Of a stretch of 64,000 bases of DNA, positions 33,365-42,521 are shown piece after piece. Under the pieces are notes generated by a model, which had not been told where the DNA came from, did not search any database, and saw only the letters and a program-made list of their open reading frames with translations. The stretch's first letter is position 1, and every line of letters starts with the position of its first letter. The position numbers and the translations under genes were made by a program. Origin of the DNA: Spongiibacter nanhainus (GTDB taxonomy: Bacteria; Pseudomonadota; Gammaproteobacteria; Pseudomonadales; Spongiibacteraceae); the NCBI RefSeq assembly GCF_016132545.1, contig NZ_CP066167.1, positions 310,001-374,000 of the forward strand, written 5' to 3'.

Positions 33365-33392
33365 CTTAAGGAAACATTAAGAAATCCTAAGC
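33365..33392. promoter_or_regulatory. Tandem CTTAAG-type boxes, response-regulator-like (PmrA-box pattern)
   Basis: CTTAAG, 5 bases, ATTAAG, 5 bases, CTAAGC give an 11-bp period, the spacing of OmpR-family binding sites. The first two hexamers match the PmrA pattern YTTAAK-N5-YTTAAK closely (ATTAAG differs at the first base). The boxes sit in the divergent region between tlpA (start 33314) and the small membrane protein (start 33429). Confidence 0.5.
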
Positions 33393-33428
33393 TGATTAGA
33401 GGTTTCGCTGGTAAACAAGGAGGGTTGA

Positions 33429-33692
33429 GTGGCTGGAGAAAGTGGCGATGAGTCTGACTATGTCGGGCTTGGCCTGTGGGTGATTTATATAGTGGGGGCT
33501 GTGGTGCTGGTGTTTACCGGTTCACTGACCTTTAACCTGCTCCTTAACGGAGTCGACGCGGTGATCGACATCACCCCCCGAATGTCCGAGCAGCGCCGCA
33601 CCACCGGGGCTTTGCTGCCTTGCCTGGTTGGCTGGTTAGTCCTGGTCGGCATGTGGTACCTGCGCCGTAAGCTCCTGTCGACCGCGCGCTAG
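33429..33692 (+). CDS. Small membrane protein, unknown
   Basis: The 87-residue protein has two hydrophobic helices (LWVIYIVGAVVLVFTGSLTFNLLL and LLPCLVGWLVLVGMWYL) joined by a charged loop. GTG 33429 has AAGGAGGG 4-6 bases upstream, which decides the start. It is divergent from the tlpA operon across putative response-regulator boxes and may be co-regulated. I do not recognise a family. Confidence 0.65.
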   Translation: MAGESGDESDYVGLGLWVIYIVGAVVLVFTGSLTFNLLLNGVDAVIDITPRMSEQRRTTGALLPCLVGWLVLVGMWYLRRKLLSTAR

Positions 33693-33800
33693 ACTGGGGG
33701 CGCCCTACCTAATCCCAATGATGCCCTGACGCGGCGTTCGGGGCTAAGCTGGTGGCAATGAATCTAAGCACAATAACGATAACTGTTCAGGAGGCACCCC

Positions 33801-34658
33801 ATGCATCTCGGTTTCAGCACCATGAATACCCCCAAGGACCCCGACCCCAGGGAGCTGGCAGTCAAGCTTGAAGAGGCGGGCTTCGATTCGCTGTGGACGG
33901 GAGAGCACAGCCATATTCCCCGCTGTCGGACGACGCCCTATCCCGGTGGCGGCGAGTTGCCCGAGCCCTATTTGTGTATGCGGGACCTCTACGTGTCGTT
34001 GATGGCGGCGGCGGGTGTGACCACCAAACTCAAACTGGGGACCGGTATTGCGTTGATGATGGAGCGCGAATTGTTCTCCCAGGCCAAGACCATGGCCACC
34101 CTGGATTTGCTGAGCGAGGGCCGGCTGATGATCGGCGTGGGTGTGGGCTGGAACCGGGAAGAGTTTGAGAATGTCAGCCACATTCCCTTCAATAAACGCT
34201 ATAGCGGCTTGGAAGAGACCGTAGCTGCAACCCGGGCGCTATTCCGGGATGAAGCTCCCGAATATCACGGCAAATATATCGATTTTGACCCGGTGTGGTT
34301 TGAGCCCAAGCCGCAGCAGGCCGGCGGGCCGCCTATTTTGTTTGGTGCCATGGGGCCGGTGGGTATTGAGCACGCCGCACGCTGGGCTGACGGTTGGATG
34401 CCGGTGGACGTGGCGATGCCGGATATGACCGCCGATATTGCCAATTTCAAAAAACGGGTGGCAGAATTGGGCCGCGACCCCGAGGCGATAGATATCTCGG
34501 TGGTGGCAATGGGGGAGGTCAGTCGCGACCTGCTGCTGCGCTATCGAGACGCCGGTGCCACCCGGACGATTATTGGCGTGGGCATGGACAACTGGGACAA
34601 GCCAGAGATGGTGGAGCCGCTAATTGAGCTGGGGGAAAAAGTGGTGCCGGAGCTCTAA
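33801..34658 (+). CDS. LLM-class flavin-dependent oxidoreductase (luciferase-like)
   Basis: The 285-residue protein has the luciferase-like TIM barrel: SLWTGEHSHIP near residue 35, LGTGIALMMERELFSQAKTMATLD, GRLMIGVGVGWNREEFE and PPILFGAMGPVG. It most resembles the TIGR03619-type family annotated as F420-dependent. F420 synthesis genes are not in this window, so FMN use is equally possible. RBS AGGAGG stands before ATG 33801. No operon partner is evident; substrate unknown. Confidence 0.8.
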   Translation: MHLGFSTMNTPKDPDPRELAVKLEEAGFDSLWTGEHSHIPRCRTTPYPGGGELPEPYLCMRDLYVSLMAAAGVTTKLKLGTGIALMMERELFSQAKTMATLDLLSEGRLMIGVGVGWNREEFENVSHIPFNKRYSGLEETVAATRALFRDEAPEYHGKYIDFDPVWFEPKPQQAGGPPILFGAMGPVGIEHAARWADGWMPVDVAMPDMTADIANFKKRVAELGRDPEAIDISVVAMGEVSRDLLLRYRDAGATRTIIGVGMDNWDKPEMVEPLIELGEKVVPEL

Positions 34659-34748
34659 AACGGCGTTTTGGTCCGCGGCCAATTTGAGTCGTTATAAAAG
34701 AGCCGTTATCGTCGGCTTCTCTTAATTACGTGCTACTGGAAAAAAATA

Positions 34749-35000
34749 ATGATCGCGAAAGTGTTGACCATTGTGTTGTGGGTGCTGGGGATTATCGCCT
34801 GGGTATCACCGGTGCTGGGCCCCGCCACCACCTTTTTTGCCTACCTGGCGGTGGTGTTGTTGGTGGCCCATACCCTGGAAATCTTTATCGCCCTTCCCCA
34901 CCTTAAGAAATACCCCGGTGGCTTGGCTCAGAGCATCCTGCTGTGCCTGGTGTTCGGCGTGATTCACTGGATGCCACTGAGAAAGCTGGAGCAGGCCTGA
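34749..35000 (+). CDS. DUF1145-family membrane protein
   Basis: The 83-residue protein has three hydrophobic helices and the family-like segment AHTLEIFIALPHLKKYPGG followed by HWMPLRK near the end. DUF1145 proteins are small inner-membrane proteins of unknown role. It converges with trxC, with only 17 bp between stops. A short AGCCG/CGGCT hairpin (34705-34721) with a T/C-rich tail lies upstream and may end the LLM transcript. Confidence 0.75.
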   Translation: MIAKVLTIVLWVLGIIAWVSPVLGPATTFFAYLAVVLLVAHTLEIFIALPHLKKYPGGLAQSILLCLVFGVIHWMPLRKLEQA

Positions 35001-35017
35001 CTCTGCTCCGGGGCTGA

Positions 35018-35452
35018 TTACAACCCCAAACCGTCCAACCACTGGGCCAGCGCGGCGGGGGGCAGGGCGCCGGCCTGTTCGGCTACCTTCTGCTGACCGC
35101 GAAATACCATCAGCGTGGGAATGCTGCGAATGCCGTAACGCTGGGCGCTGGCGACGGCTTTTTCGGTATCCAATTTGATAAAGCGTGCTTTCGGTTCCCG
35201 CTGGGCGGCCGCTTGCTCAAATACCGGGGCCATACTCTTGCAGGGCCCGCACCAGGCGGCCCAGAAGTCCACCACCATGGGCAGGTGTTCGTGCTGCTGG
35301 TAACGGGCAAAGCCAGCATCGTCGAGGCTGAGGGTTTTACCTAAAAACAGCGGCTGGTGGCATTTTCCGCAGTTGGGGCCGTCGTCCAGACGCTCTTCCG
35401 CGACGCGGTTGATGGCCCCGCAACTGGGGCAGAGGGTTTGAATGGCAGGCAT
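35018..35452 (-). CDS. trxC: Thioredoxin 2 (TrxC)
   Basis: The 144-residue protein has the N-terminal zinc ribbon typical of TrxC (TLCPSCGAINR and GPNCGKCHQPLF, two CxxC pairs) and a thioredoxin domain with active site DFWAAWCGPCKSMAP and cis-Pro GIRSIPTLMVFRG. It is a cytoplasmic disulfide reductase often induced by oxidative stress. The ATG at 35452 gives the conserved start MPAIQTLCPSCG; the open frame continues 47 codons upstream without support. Confidence 0.93.
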   Translation of the reverse strand: MPAIQTLCPSCGAINRVAEERLDDGPNCGKCHQPLFLGKTLSLDDAGFARYQQHEHLPMVVDFWAAWCGPCKSMAPVFEQAAAQREPKARFIKLDTEKAVASAQRYGIRSIPTLMVFRGQQKVAEQAGALPPAALAQWLDGLGL

Positions 35453-35634
35453 CGCTGGGTCCTCATCGACGTAAATCGCTATAAGTTTATTACATCTTTG
35501 CGCTGGCGAGTTTGATTTTGCGCAAATCCTTTGTCGCGCGCTCCCCGTAAGTCGCATCAATAACGGTGCCCAATCCGCGCATTTATTGTACAATGCGCGC
35601 CTTTTCCAGCCGTATCGATCCCCCGGGAGTAAGC

Positions 35635-36897
35635 ATGTTTAGCAAAGAACTGACTGTTGCCAGTGTTGATGAGGAAATCTGGTCTGCGATTCAAGAGGAA
35701 GAGCGCCGCCAGGAAGAGCATATTGAGCTGATTGCCTCGGAGAATTACACCAGCCCAGCAGTGATGGAAGCACAGGGCACCGTGCTGACCAACAAATATG
35801 CTGAAGGTTACCCCGGTAAGCGCTACTACGGTGGCTGTGAGTATGTGGACAAGGCCGAGGACCTGGCCATCGAGCGGGCCAAAAAGCTGTTTGGTGCCGA
35901 CTACGCCAATGTTCAGCCCCACTCCGGTTCCCAGGCCAATGCGGCGGTTTACCAGGCATTGGTTGCCCCGGGTGACACCGTGCTGGGTATGAGCCTGGAC
36001 GCCGGCGGTCACCTGACCCACGGCGCCAAGCCCAACTTCTCCGGTAAAACCTATAATGCGGTGCAGTACGGTCTGAACAACGACACCGGCGAGATCGACT
36101 ACGCCCAGGTGGAAGCGCTGGCGCTGGAACACAAGCCCAAGATGATCGTGGCGGGCTTCTCGGCGTACTCCGGTATCGTTGATTGGGCAAAATTCCGCGA
36201 AATCGCCGATAAAGTGGGTGCCTACCTGATGGTCGACATGGCTCACGTCGCCGGTTTGATTGCGGCGGGTGTCTACCCCAACCCAGTGCCCATCGCCGAC
36301 GTGGTTACCACCACCACCCACAAAACCCTGCGCGGCCCCCGGGGCGGTCTGATTCTGGCCAAAGCCAACGAAGAGGTCGAGAAAAAGCTTAACTCGGCAG
36401 TCTTCCCCGGTGGTCAGGGCGGCCCCTTGATGCACGTGATTGCCGCCAAGGCAATCAGCTTTAAAGAAGCCATGGCGCCGGAATTTACCGACTACCAAAA
36501 GCAGGTGGTCGCCAATGCCCAGGCCATGGCCAAGACCTTTATCGAGCGCGGTATTAACATCGTCTCCGGTGGCACCCACAACCACCTGATGTTGGTGGAC
36601 CTGATCGGCAAGCCCTACACCGGCAAAGATGCCGACGCGGCATTGGGCGCGGCTAACATCACTGTGAACAAAAATGCGGTCCCCAACGACCCCCGTTCAC
36701 CCTTCATCACCAGCGGCCTGCGGGTCGGTACCCCGGCGGTAACCACCCGCGGCTTCAAAGAGGCGGAGTGCGTCGAGCTGGCCAACTGGATGTGCGACGT
36801 GCTGGAAGCCCTGGAAGCCGGTGACGCCTCTGCCAAGATCGAAGAAGTGAAGGGCAAGGTGCTGGAAATCTGCAAAAAATTCCCGGTCTACGGCTAA
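35635..36897 (+). CDS. glyA: Serine hydroxymethyltransferase (GlyA)
   Basis: The 420-residue PLP enzyme interconverts serine and glycine with tetrahydrofolate. It has [46 protein letters not shown] and the PLP lysine in [17 protein letters not shown] 35635 follows GGGAG by 7 bases; an upstream frame at 35566 is not supported. A TACAAT -10-like hexamer lies at 35589-35594 without a good -35. It is followed by nrdR and the riboflavin operon, a common gammaproteobacterial order. Confidence 0.95.
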   Translation: MFSKELTVASVDEEIWSAIQEEERRQEEHIELIASENYTSPAVMEAQGTVLTNKYAEGYPGKRYYGGCEYVDKAEDLAIERAKKLFGADYANVQPHSGSQANAAVYQALVAPGDTVLGMSLDAGGHLTHGAKPNFSGKTYNAVQYGLNNDTGEIDYAQVEALALEHKPKMIVAGFSAYSGIVDWAKFREIADKVGAYLMVDMAHVAGLIAAGVYPNPVPIADVVTTTTHKTLRGPRGGLILAKANEEVEKKLNSAVFPGGQGGPLMHVIAAKAISFKEAMAPEFTDYQKQVVANAQAMAKTFIERGINIVSGGTHNHLMLVDLIGKPYTGKDADAALGAANITVNKNAVPNDPRSPFITSGLRVGTPAVTTRGFKEAECVELANWMCDVLEALEAGDASAKIEEVKGKVLEICKKFPVYG

Positions 36898-36977
36898 GAC
36901 GCCTTATCGCGGTGCCCCTTAAGTGGCGCCGCCACAAGCTGCTAAGCTTGTAGTACTGAAGCGAGAGGCATTCTGCG

Positions 36978-37475
36978 ATGCGTTGCCCATTCTGCGACTT
37001 TGACGATACCAAGGTCATCGACTCACGGCTGGTAGCCGAAGGTGGGCAGGTGCGTCGGCGTCGCGAGTGCCTGTCCTGTAGTGAGAGATTCACTACCTAT
37101 GAAAGTGCCGAGCTGCTGATGCCCAAGGTCATCAAGACCGATGGCTCCCGGGAACCTTTCGACGAGGAAAAGCTGCGCTCGGGGATTCGCAAAGCGCTGG
37201 AGAAGCGCCCGGTCAGTGTCGAACGGATCGAGGCGGAAATCAGCGATCTCAAGCGTCGCTTGCAGGCTACCGGTGAGCGGGAAGTCCACAGCCGGGATGT
37301 TGGCGAGCAGGTCATGGAGGCCCTCAAGGCGCTGGACCACGTTGCCTACGTGCGCTTTGCCTCGGTCTACCGCAGCTTTCAAGATCTGGATGAGTTTCGC
37401 GCCGAGATCGATCGCCTCTCCGCTGAACCGGGTGGCGTCGACCTCAAAGGCAGCGTCGATCTCAAAAAACTATGA
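36978..37475 (+). CDS. nrdR: Transcriptional repressor NrdR
   Basis: The 165-residue protein has the zinc ribbon ([10 protein letters not shown], then [17 protein letters not shown]) and an ATP-cone domain ([20 protein letters not shown]). It represses ribonucleotide reductase genes in response to ATP/dATP. Its stop overlaps the ribD start by 4 bases (ATGA), the standard nrdR-ribD coupling. Confidence 0.95.
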   Translation: MRCPFCDFDDTKVIDSRLVAEGGQVRRRRECLSCSERFTTYESAELLMPKVIKTDGSREPFDEEKLRSGIRKALEKRPVSVERIEAEISDLKRRLQATGEREVHSRDVGEQVMEALKALDHVAYVRFASVYRSFQDLDEFRAEIDRLSAEPGGVDLKGSVDLKKL

Positions 37476-38614
37476 CCTCCCCCTCCGGCGACAGGCCCTT
37501 CTCCCAGTCCGATCGGGAGTGGATGGCCAGGGCACTGCAACTGGCGGCGCTGGGGCGGGACTCCACCAGCCCCAACCCCCGGGTGGGCTGCGTGCTGACC
37601 CGGAACGACCAGCTGTTGGCCGAGGGCTGGCACCAGTGGGCCGGCGAGGGCCACGCCGAAGTCAACGCCCTGGCTCAGGTCGAGGATGCCAGCGGTGCCA
37701 CCGCCTACGTCACTCTGGAACCCTGCAGTCACCAGGGCAAAACGCCGCCCTGTGCCGACGCGCTGATTCGCGCCGGAGTTAGCCGGGTGGTGGTGGCGAT
37801 GAGCGACCCCAATCCGCTGGTGGCGGGGCGGGGACTGGCGCGCCTGCAGGAAACCGGCATCAAAGTCAGTAGCGGTTTGCTGGAGGCTCAGGCCAGAGAA
37901 TTGAATAAGGGCTTTGTGCGGCGAATGGAAGGCGGCCTGCCCTGGCTGCGGGCCAAATCGGCCATGAGTCTGGATGGCCGCACTGCGATGGCCTCGGGCG
38001 AAAGCCAGTGGATTACCGGTGCCGATGCCAGGGCCGATGTGCAGCGCCTGCGGGCCCAAAGCTGTGCCATTGTCAGCGGCGTGGAAACGGTGGTCATGGA
38101 CAATGCCGCGCTGACAGTGCGGCCGGAGAGCTTTGGCGGCAGTCCCGAGCAGCGCTGGCGGCAGCCGCTGCGGGTGATTGTCGATGGCAGCTTGCGCACA
38201 CCGCCGTCGGCCAAGTTGTTTGATGGCGGTGGCGAAATTGTGTTTGCCACCGCCAGTCAGGACGCCACCAAGCGCGAAGCCCTGGCAGCGCGGGGCGCCG
38301 GGTTTATCGACCTGGCCGGCGATGACCAGGGTCGTTTGGCGCCGGAGGCGGTGATGATGGCCCTGGCGGAGCGCGGCTGTAACGAGGTCTTGCTGGAGGC
38401 CGGTGCCAATCTGGTGGGTAGCTTCTTACAGGCCGGGCTGGTGGATGAGTGGTTTGTGTATATGGCGCCCTGCCTGATGGGCAGCGCGGGTCGCCCCCTG
38501 GCGCAGTGGCCGATGGCCACTATGGCTGAGCAGCAGGCGCTGGAGATTGTCGATATTCGCGCCGTGGGCCGGGATTGGCGAATTCACTGCAAGCCGGCAT
38601 TGAACAATGAGTAA
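37472..38614 (+). CDS. ribD: Riboflavin biosynthesis bifunctional deaminase/reductase RibD
   Basis: The 380-residue protein joins a zinc deaminase (GHAEVNAL and [16 protein letters not shown]) to a reductase ([12 protein letters not shown] and [12 protein letters not shown]). It carries out the deamination and NADPH side-chain reduction steps between the GTP cyclohydrolase II product and the lumazine precursor. It is coupled to nrdR upstream and is 12 bp from ribE. Confidence 0.94.
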   Translation: MTSPSGDRPFSQSDREWMARALQLAALGRDSTSPNPRVGCVLTRNDQLLAEGWHQWAGEGHAEVNALAQVEDASGATAYVTLEPCSHQGKTPPCADALIRAGVSRVVVAMSDPNPLVAGRGLARLQETGIKVSSGLLEAQARELNKGFVRRMEGGLPWLRAKSAMSLDGRTAMASGESQWITGADARADVQRLRAQSCAIVSGVETVVMDNAALTVRPESFGGSPEQRWRQPLRVIVDGSLRTPPSAKLFDGGGEIVFATASQDATKREALAARGAGFIDLAGDDQGRLAPEAVMMALAERGCNEVLLEAGANLVGSFLQAGLVDEWFVYMAPCLMGSAGRPLAQWPMATMAEQQALEIVDIRAVGRDWRIHCKPALNNE

Positions 38615-38626
38615 AAACGGACGCTG

Positions 38627-39319
38627 ATGTTTACTGGCATTATCGAAGCAGTTGGCACGGTCGCCGCCTTACAGAGCAAAGGTGGCGACCTGCGCTTGCG
38701 AGTGCGCAGTGGCAAACTGCCGCTGGCGGAGGTCAAGCTGGGCGACAGTATTGCCACCAATGGCGTGTGCCTGACGGTGGTGGACCTTCCCGGCGACGGT
38801 TACTGGGCGGACGTGTCCCGGGAAACCCTGGCCTATAGCACGTTGGGGCAGCTTCAGGTCGGTCAGTCGCTGAACCTGGAGCGGGCGATGGCCGCCGACG
38901 GTCGCTTTGATGGCCATATCGTCAGCGGGCACTGCGACGGGGTCGGCAGTATTGCCTCTATTGCGCGGGACGCCCGCTCGGTGCGGGTGCAAATCGATGC
39001 CCCCACTGAGCTGGCTCGCTATATTGCCCACAAGGGCTCTATTTGCGTGGACGGTGTCAGTCTCACCGTCAACAAGGTTGAAGGGCGACGCTTCGACCTC
39101 AATATCGTGCCCCACACCGCCGCGGAAACCATTATCAGCGGTTATCGCAGTGGCGATACGGTAAACCTGGAGGTGGACGTGGTGGCCCGGTATCTGGAGA
39201 GGCTGCTAACGGCCGGAGCCGAGCATACTGTTGACGGCGCCGATGGTGGCGCGGATAGTGCGGGCGGCGGTCTCACCCTGGCCAAGTTGGCCGACAATGG
39301 CTTTTTAAAGGCAAAGTAA
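38627..39319 (+). CDS. ribE: Riboflavin synthase, alpha chain (RibE/RibC)
   Basis: The 230-residue protein is made of two lumazine-binding barrels, starting MFTGIIEAVGTV, with the second repeat around HIVSGHCDGVGSIA. It dismutates two dimethylribityllumazines into riboflavin. The C-terminus has a Gly/Ala/Asp-rich extension (residues about 200-225), longer than usual. The ribBA ATG follows 1 base after the stop. Confidence 0.94.
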   Translation: MFTGIIEAVGTVAALQSKGGDLRLRVRSGKLPLAEVKLGDSIATNGVCLTVVDLPGDGYWADVSRETLAYSTLGQLQVGQSLNLERAMAADGRFDGHIVSGHCDGVGSIASIARDARSVRVQIDAPTELARYIAHKGSICVDGVSLTVNKVEGRRFDLNIVPHTAAETIISGYRSGDTVNLEVDVVARYLERLLTAGAEHTVDGADGGADSAGGGLTLAKLADNGFLKAK

Positions 39320-39320
39320 T

Positions 39321-40442
39321 ATGGCGTTTAGCAAAACCGAAGAACTGATTCAGGACATCCGTCTGGGCAAGATGGTGATTCTGATGGACGACGAAGATCG
39401 CGAGAACGAGGGCGATCTGGTGATGGCCGCCGAGTGTGTGCGTCCTCAGGATATCAATTTTATGGCCACCCACGGTCGCGGCCTGATTTGTATGCCGATG
39501 ACCCGGGAGCGCTGCGAACAGCTTAATCTGCCCTTGATGGTGGACCGCAACGCGTCTGGTTTTGGCACCAAGTTCACCCTGTCCATTGAGGCCCGGGAAG
39601 GGGTGACTACCGGAATTTCTGCGGCGGATCGCGCCCACACCGTGCGCACCGCCGCTGCCAAGAATGCCACCGCCGACGATATCGTCCAGCCTGGGCATAT
39701 CTTCCCGCTTATGGCAGAGCCAGGCGGCGTCTTGAGCCGGGCCGGCCACACCGAGGCTGCCTGCGATCTGGCGCGCCTGGCAGGTTTTGCTCCCACCGGG
39801 GTGATCTGCGAAATCATGAATCCCGACGGCACGATGGCCCGCCGGGAAGACCTGGAAACCTTCGCCGCCGAGCACGACATCAAGATGGGCACCATCGCCG
39901 ACTTGATTCACTACCAGGTGCTCAATGAGCGCACCGTAGAGCGCATTAGCAGCGGTCCCATCAACACCGATTTTGGCGAGTTTACGCTGCACGCCTATCG
40001 GGATTCCGTCGCCGGCGAGCTGCACTTTGCAGTACAGAAGGGCGACGTCGATCCCGATCAGCCCACGCTGGTGCGGGTGCACCTGGGCTCGTCGATCCGC
40101 GACCTGTTGCACACCCAGGCACCGGGTACCACCTCGGGCTGGAATATGCATCGCTGTCTGTCCGCCATTGCCCAACACGGCGGGCTGGTCATACTGCTGG
40201 CCAACCGGGAAAACCCCGAAGATATTCTCGCCGAGCTGGATGTGGCTCGCGGATTACAAACGCCCAAGCAGGGTGACAGCATTCAGTATCAGAACACTTT
40301 CTTTAATGTCGGCTTGGGCTCGCAGATCCTTCGGGATATGGGGGCCGGGAAAATCCGCCTGATGGGCGCGCCGGTGAAGTATAATGCCATCTCCGGGTTC
40401 GACCTCGAGGTGGTGGAGTTTGTCAGCCCGGACGATTTGTAA
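39321..40442 (+). CDS. ribB: RibBA-type protein: DHBP synthase with degenerate GTP cyclohydrolase II domain
   Basis: The 373-residue protein has an intact N-terminal 3,4-dihydroxybutanone 4-phosphate synthase (DDEDRENEGDLVMAAE, THGRGLICMPM). The C-terminal half has the GCH II fold length but lacks the zinc cysteines: where active enzymes have ECLTGD...CDCG it reads VHLGSSIRDLLHTQ. It is therefore probably only a RibB, and the working GTP cyclohydrolase II is the RibA at 63126. This degenerate pairing is known in several Proteobacteria. Confidence 0.9.
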   Translation: MAFSKTEELIQDIRLGKMVILMDDEDRENEGDLVMAAECVRPQDINFMATHGRGLICMPMTRERCEQLNLPLMVDRNASGFGTKFTLSIEAREGVTTGISAADRAHTVRTAAAKNATADDIVQPGHIFPLMAEPGGVLSRAGHTEAACDLARLAGFAPTGVICEIMNPDGTMARREDLETFAAEHDIKMGTIADLIHYQVLNERTVERISSGPINTDFGEFTLHAYRDSVAGELHFAVQKGDVDPDQPTLVRVHLGSSIRDLLHTQAPGTTSGWNMHRCLSAIAQHGGLVILLANRENPEDILAELDVARGLQTPKQGDSIQYQNTFFNVGLGSQILRDMGAGKIRLMGAPVKYNAISGFDLEVVEFVSPDDL

Positions 40443-40478
40443 AACTGGCCAGAAATTGAATCGCAACAAGGATTAATT

Positions 40479-40940
40479 ATGAAAACCATCGAAGGAGTCT
40501 TCACCGGCGCGGCGGGTCAATTCGCCATTGTGGTGGGCCGCTGGAACAGTTTTGTGGTGGAGAGCCTGCTGGAAGGCGCCCTGGATGCGCTGCGCCGTCA
40601 CGGTGTTAGCGAAGACGATATCACTATCGTTCGCGCCCCCGGTGCTTTTGAAATCCCGCTGGTATGCCAGAAAGTCGCAGCGTCAAAAAAATATGACGCC
40701 ATTATTGCCCTGGGTGCAGTGATCCGTGGTGGCACACCCCATTTTGAATATGTGGCCGGCGAGTGCACCAAGGGTTTGGCACAAGTGTCTATGCAGCACG
40801 ATGTGCCGGTGGCCTTCGGTGTGCTGACCGTGGACAGCATCGAGCAGGCCATTGAGCGGGCCGGCACCAAGGCCGGCAACAAAGGGGAAGAAGCGGCCAT
40901 GTCGGCGCTGGAAATGGTCAGCCTGCTCAAGCAGCTGTAA
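40479..40940 (+). CDS. ribH: 6,7-dimethyl-8-ribityllumazine synthase (RibH)
   Basis: The 153-residue protein joins the pyrimidine and butanone phosphate. Key segments are [52 protein letters not shown] and the catalytic-site His region. CAAGGATTAATT precedes ATG 40479. It ends the riboflavin operon; a strong hairpin follows. Confidence 0.95.
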   Translation: MKTIEGVFTGAAGQFAIVVGRWNSFVVESLLEGALDALRRHGVSEDDITIVRAPGAFEIPLVCQKVAASKKYDAIIALGAVIRGGTPHFEYVAGECTKGLAQVSMQHDVPVAFGVLTVDSIEQAIERAGTKAGNKGEEAAMSALEMVSLLKQL

Positions 40941-40961
40941 GGCGCTCCATTTCACTGATTA

Positions 40962-40996
40962 CGCCGCCGTTGAACACACGGCGGCGGTTCTTTATT
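40962..40996 (+). terminator. Rho-independent terminator between ribH and nusB
   Basis: CGCCGCCGT (40962-40970) and ACGGCGGCG (40978-40986) form a 9-bp GC-rich stem with loop TGAACAC, followed by GTTCTTTATT. The stem is strong but the T-run interrupted, so partial read-through into nusB is likely. Confidence 0.65.
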
Positions 40997-41018
40997 CAAG
41001 TTTACGCGAGAGCAAACC

Positions 41019-41567
41019 GTGGCTTACTCCGAACATCGCACAACCCAACAGCAGGCGCGCAGCCAAATGGCAGCGCACCGGCGCAAAGCCCGGCACTACG
41101 CCTTGCAGGCCCTGTATCAGTGGCAAATTGCCCGCCAGGCCCTCAACGATATCGAAGCGCAGTTTCTCAGCGACTACGATATGGCCAATGTGGATACCGA
41201 CTTCCTCCATGAGCTAGTCCACGGCATTCCCGCCGAAATCACCGAACTTCAGGCGCTGTTTGAACCCCATCTCGACCGTGAGCTGGACGACCTGGACCCC
41301 ATTGAATTGACGCTGTTGCGCATGGGCAGCTACGAGCTGCTGCGTCGTATCGATGTGCCCTACAAAGTCGCCATCAACGAGACGGTCAATCTTGCTAAAC
41401 GCTTTGGCGCCACTGATGGTTTTCGCTACATAAATGGTGTGTTAGATAAGGTGGCGGCCGAGGTGAGGGCGGTGGAAGTCAGCGCGGAAAAAGGCGCGGC
41501 CAAGAAAAATGGCGCCCAAAAAGATAACGCCGCTGGCGACGACGCTGAGCAAAGCTCGCGGAGTTAA
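41019..41567 (+). CDS. nusB: Transcription antitermination factor NusB
   Basis: The 182-residue protein is an all-helical NusB with RRKARHYALQALYQWQIA, ELTLLRMGSYELL and VAINETVNLAKRFGATDGFRYINGVLDK. It binds boxA RNA with NusE in rRNA transcription. It starts with GTG 41019. The N-terminal 19 residues and a charged Lys/Ala/Asp-rich tail (from about 157) are lineage-specific additions. thiL follows within 1 base. Confidence 0.93.
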   Translation: MAYSEHRTTQQQARSQMAAHRRKARHYALQALYQWQIARQALNDIEAQFLSDYDMANVDTDFLHELVHGIPAEITELQALFEPHLDRELDDLDPIELTLLRMGSYELLRRIDVPYKVAINETVNLAKRFGATDGFRYINGVLDKVAAEVRAVEVSAEKGAAKKNGAQKDNAAGDDAEQSSRS

Positions 41568-41568
41568 T

Positions 41569-42519
41569 GTGCCGTTGGGCGAATTCGAGCTCATCGAATC
41601 CTATTTTCGGCGCGGGTTTCCCGCCAGCGCCGCCGTCAGTGTGGCCAATGGCGATGACTGCGCCGGTCTAATGCTGCCACCTGGGGAGCAAGTGCTGACC
41701 TCTGTCGATACCCTGGTGGAGTCGGTGCACTTTCCCGTTGATGCGCCAGCCGAGGCGCTGGGCTATCGCAGCCTGATGGTAGCGGCCAGTGATCTTGCCG
41801 CCTGTGGTGCGACTCCCCATGCCTTTACCCTTTGTTTGACTGCCCCCGAGCTTGAAGAATCGTGGTTGGCGGCCTTTTCGGCCGGCCTGGCCCGTGCGGC
41901 GGCTGACTGTGGCATGGCGCTGATCGGCGGCGATACCACCCGCGGGCCGCTGGCCCTTAGCGTGCAGGTGCTGGGCAGTGCGCCGGTGGGCTCTGCCCTG
42001 CTGCGCGGTGGCGCCGCTGCCGGGGACGATATCTATGTGTCGGGGAGCCTGGGTGATGCCAGAGCGGCGCTGGCATACCTGCACTGTGAGTCACCGGCGG
42101 ACTCCCATCGGGAATTGCTACAGCGCTATTGGTATCCCCGCGCCAGGTTGGTTTTGGGGCAGGCGCTGCGAGGCATTGCCTCGGCGGCGATCGACCTTTC
42201 TGACGGCTTGGCGGCCGACCTTACTCATATTCTCCAGGCCAGCGAAGTGGGCGCCGACATTGAGTTACAGAGACTGCCGCTCTCATCGGCGCTGCTGGCT
42301 GCCGATGAAGCGCCCCACAATACAGCCTTGGCCGGGGGCGACGACTACGAGCTGTGTTTCACCGCTGCGCCTTCCCAGCGAGAGGCGATTGCCGGCTTGG
42401 CCCATCGACTCGCTTTGCCCTTGACCCGTATTGGCGAGACCCGTGCTACAGCTGGTCTGCGCTGCGTCGACGGGCAGGGCAAGGATCACCCCCTACCTTC
42501 AGGTTATCGACACTTCTGA
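41569..42519 (+). CDS. thiL: Thiamine-monophosphate kinase (ThiL)
   Basis: The 316-residue protein phosphorylates thiamine phosphate to the diphosphate. It has GEFELIESYFRR at the start, NGDDCAGL, TSVDTLVESVHF, LIGGDTTRG and DLSDGLAADL. GTG 41569 has GGAG 5 bases upstream and gives the conserved N-terminus. It supplies the final step of the thiamine pathway whose other genes lie at 50-62 kb. Confidence 0.94.
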   Translation: MPLGEFELIESYFRRGFPASAAVSVANGDDCAGLMLPPGEQVLTSVDTLVESVHFPVDAPAEALGYRSLMVAASDLAACGATPHAFTLCLTAPELEESWLAAFSAGLARAAADCGMALIGGDTTRGPLALSVQVLGSAPVGSALLRGGAAAGDDIYVSGSLGDARAALAYLHCESPADSHRELLQRYWYPRARLVLGQALRGIASAAIDLSDGLAADLTHILQASEVGADIELQRLPLSSALLAADEAPHNTALAGGDDYELCFTAAPSQREAIAGLAHRLALPLTRIGETRATAGLRCVDGQGKDHPLPSGYRHF

Positions 42520-42521
42520 CT

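Noticed and set aside
33801-34658. Reading the LLM gene as proof of F420 metabolism
   Set aside because: LLM proteins may use FMN, and no F420 synthesis gene is in the window.
35557-36585. 342-codon open frame opposite glyA
   Set aside because: glyA is unmistakable on the plus strand; the antisense frame is a codon-bias shadow.
36932-36949. ACAAGC/GCTTGT inverted repeat after glyA as terminator
   Set aside because: No T-run follows and the stem is only 6 bp; left unannotated.
36898-37471. Possible FMN riboswitch (RFN element) before ribD
   Set aside because: I looked for the conserved RFN blocks before ribD, ribE, ribBA and ribH and did not find them.
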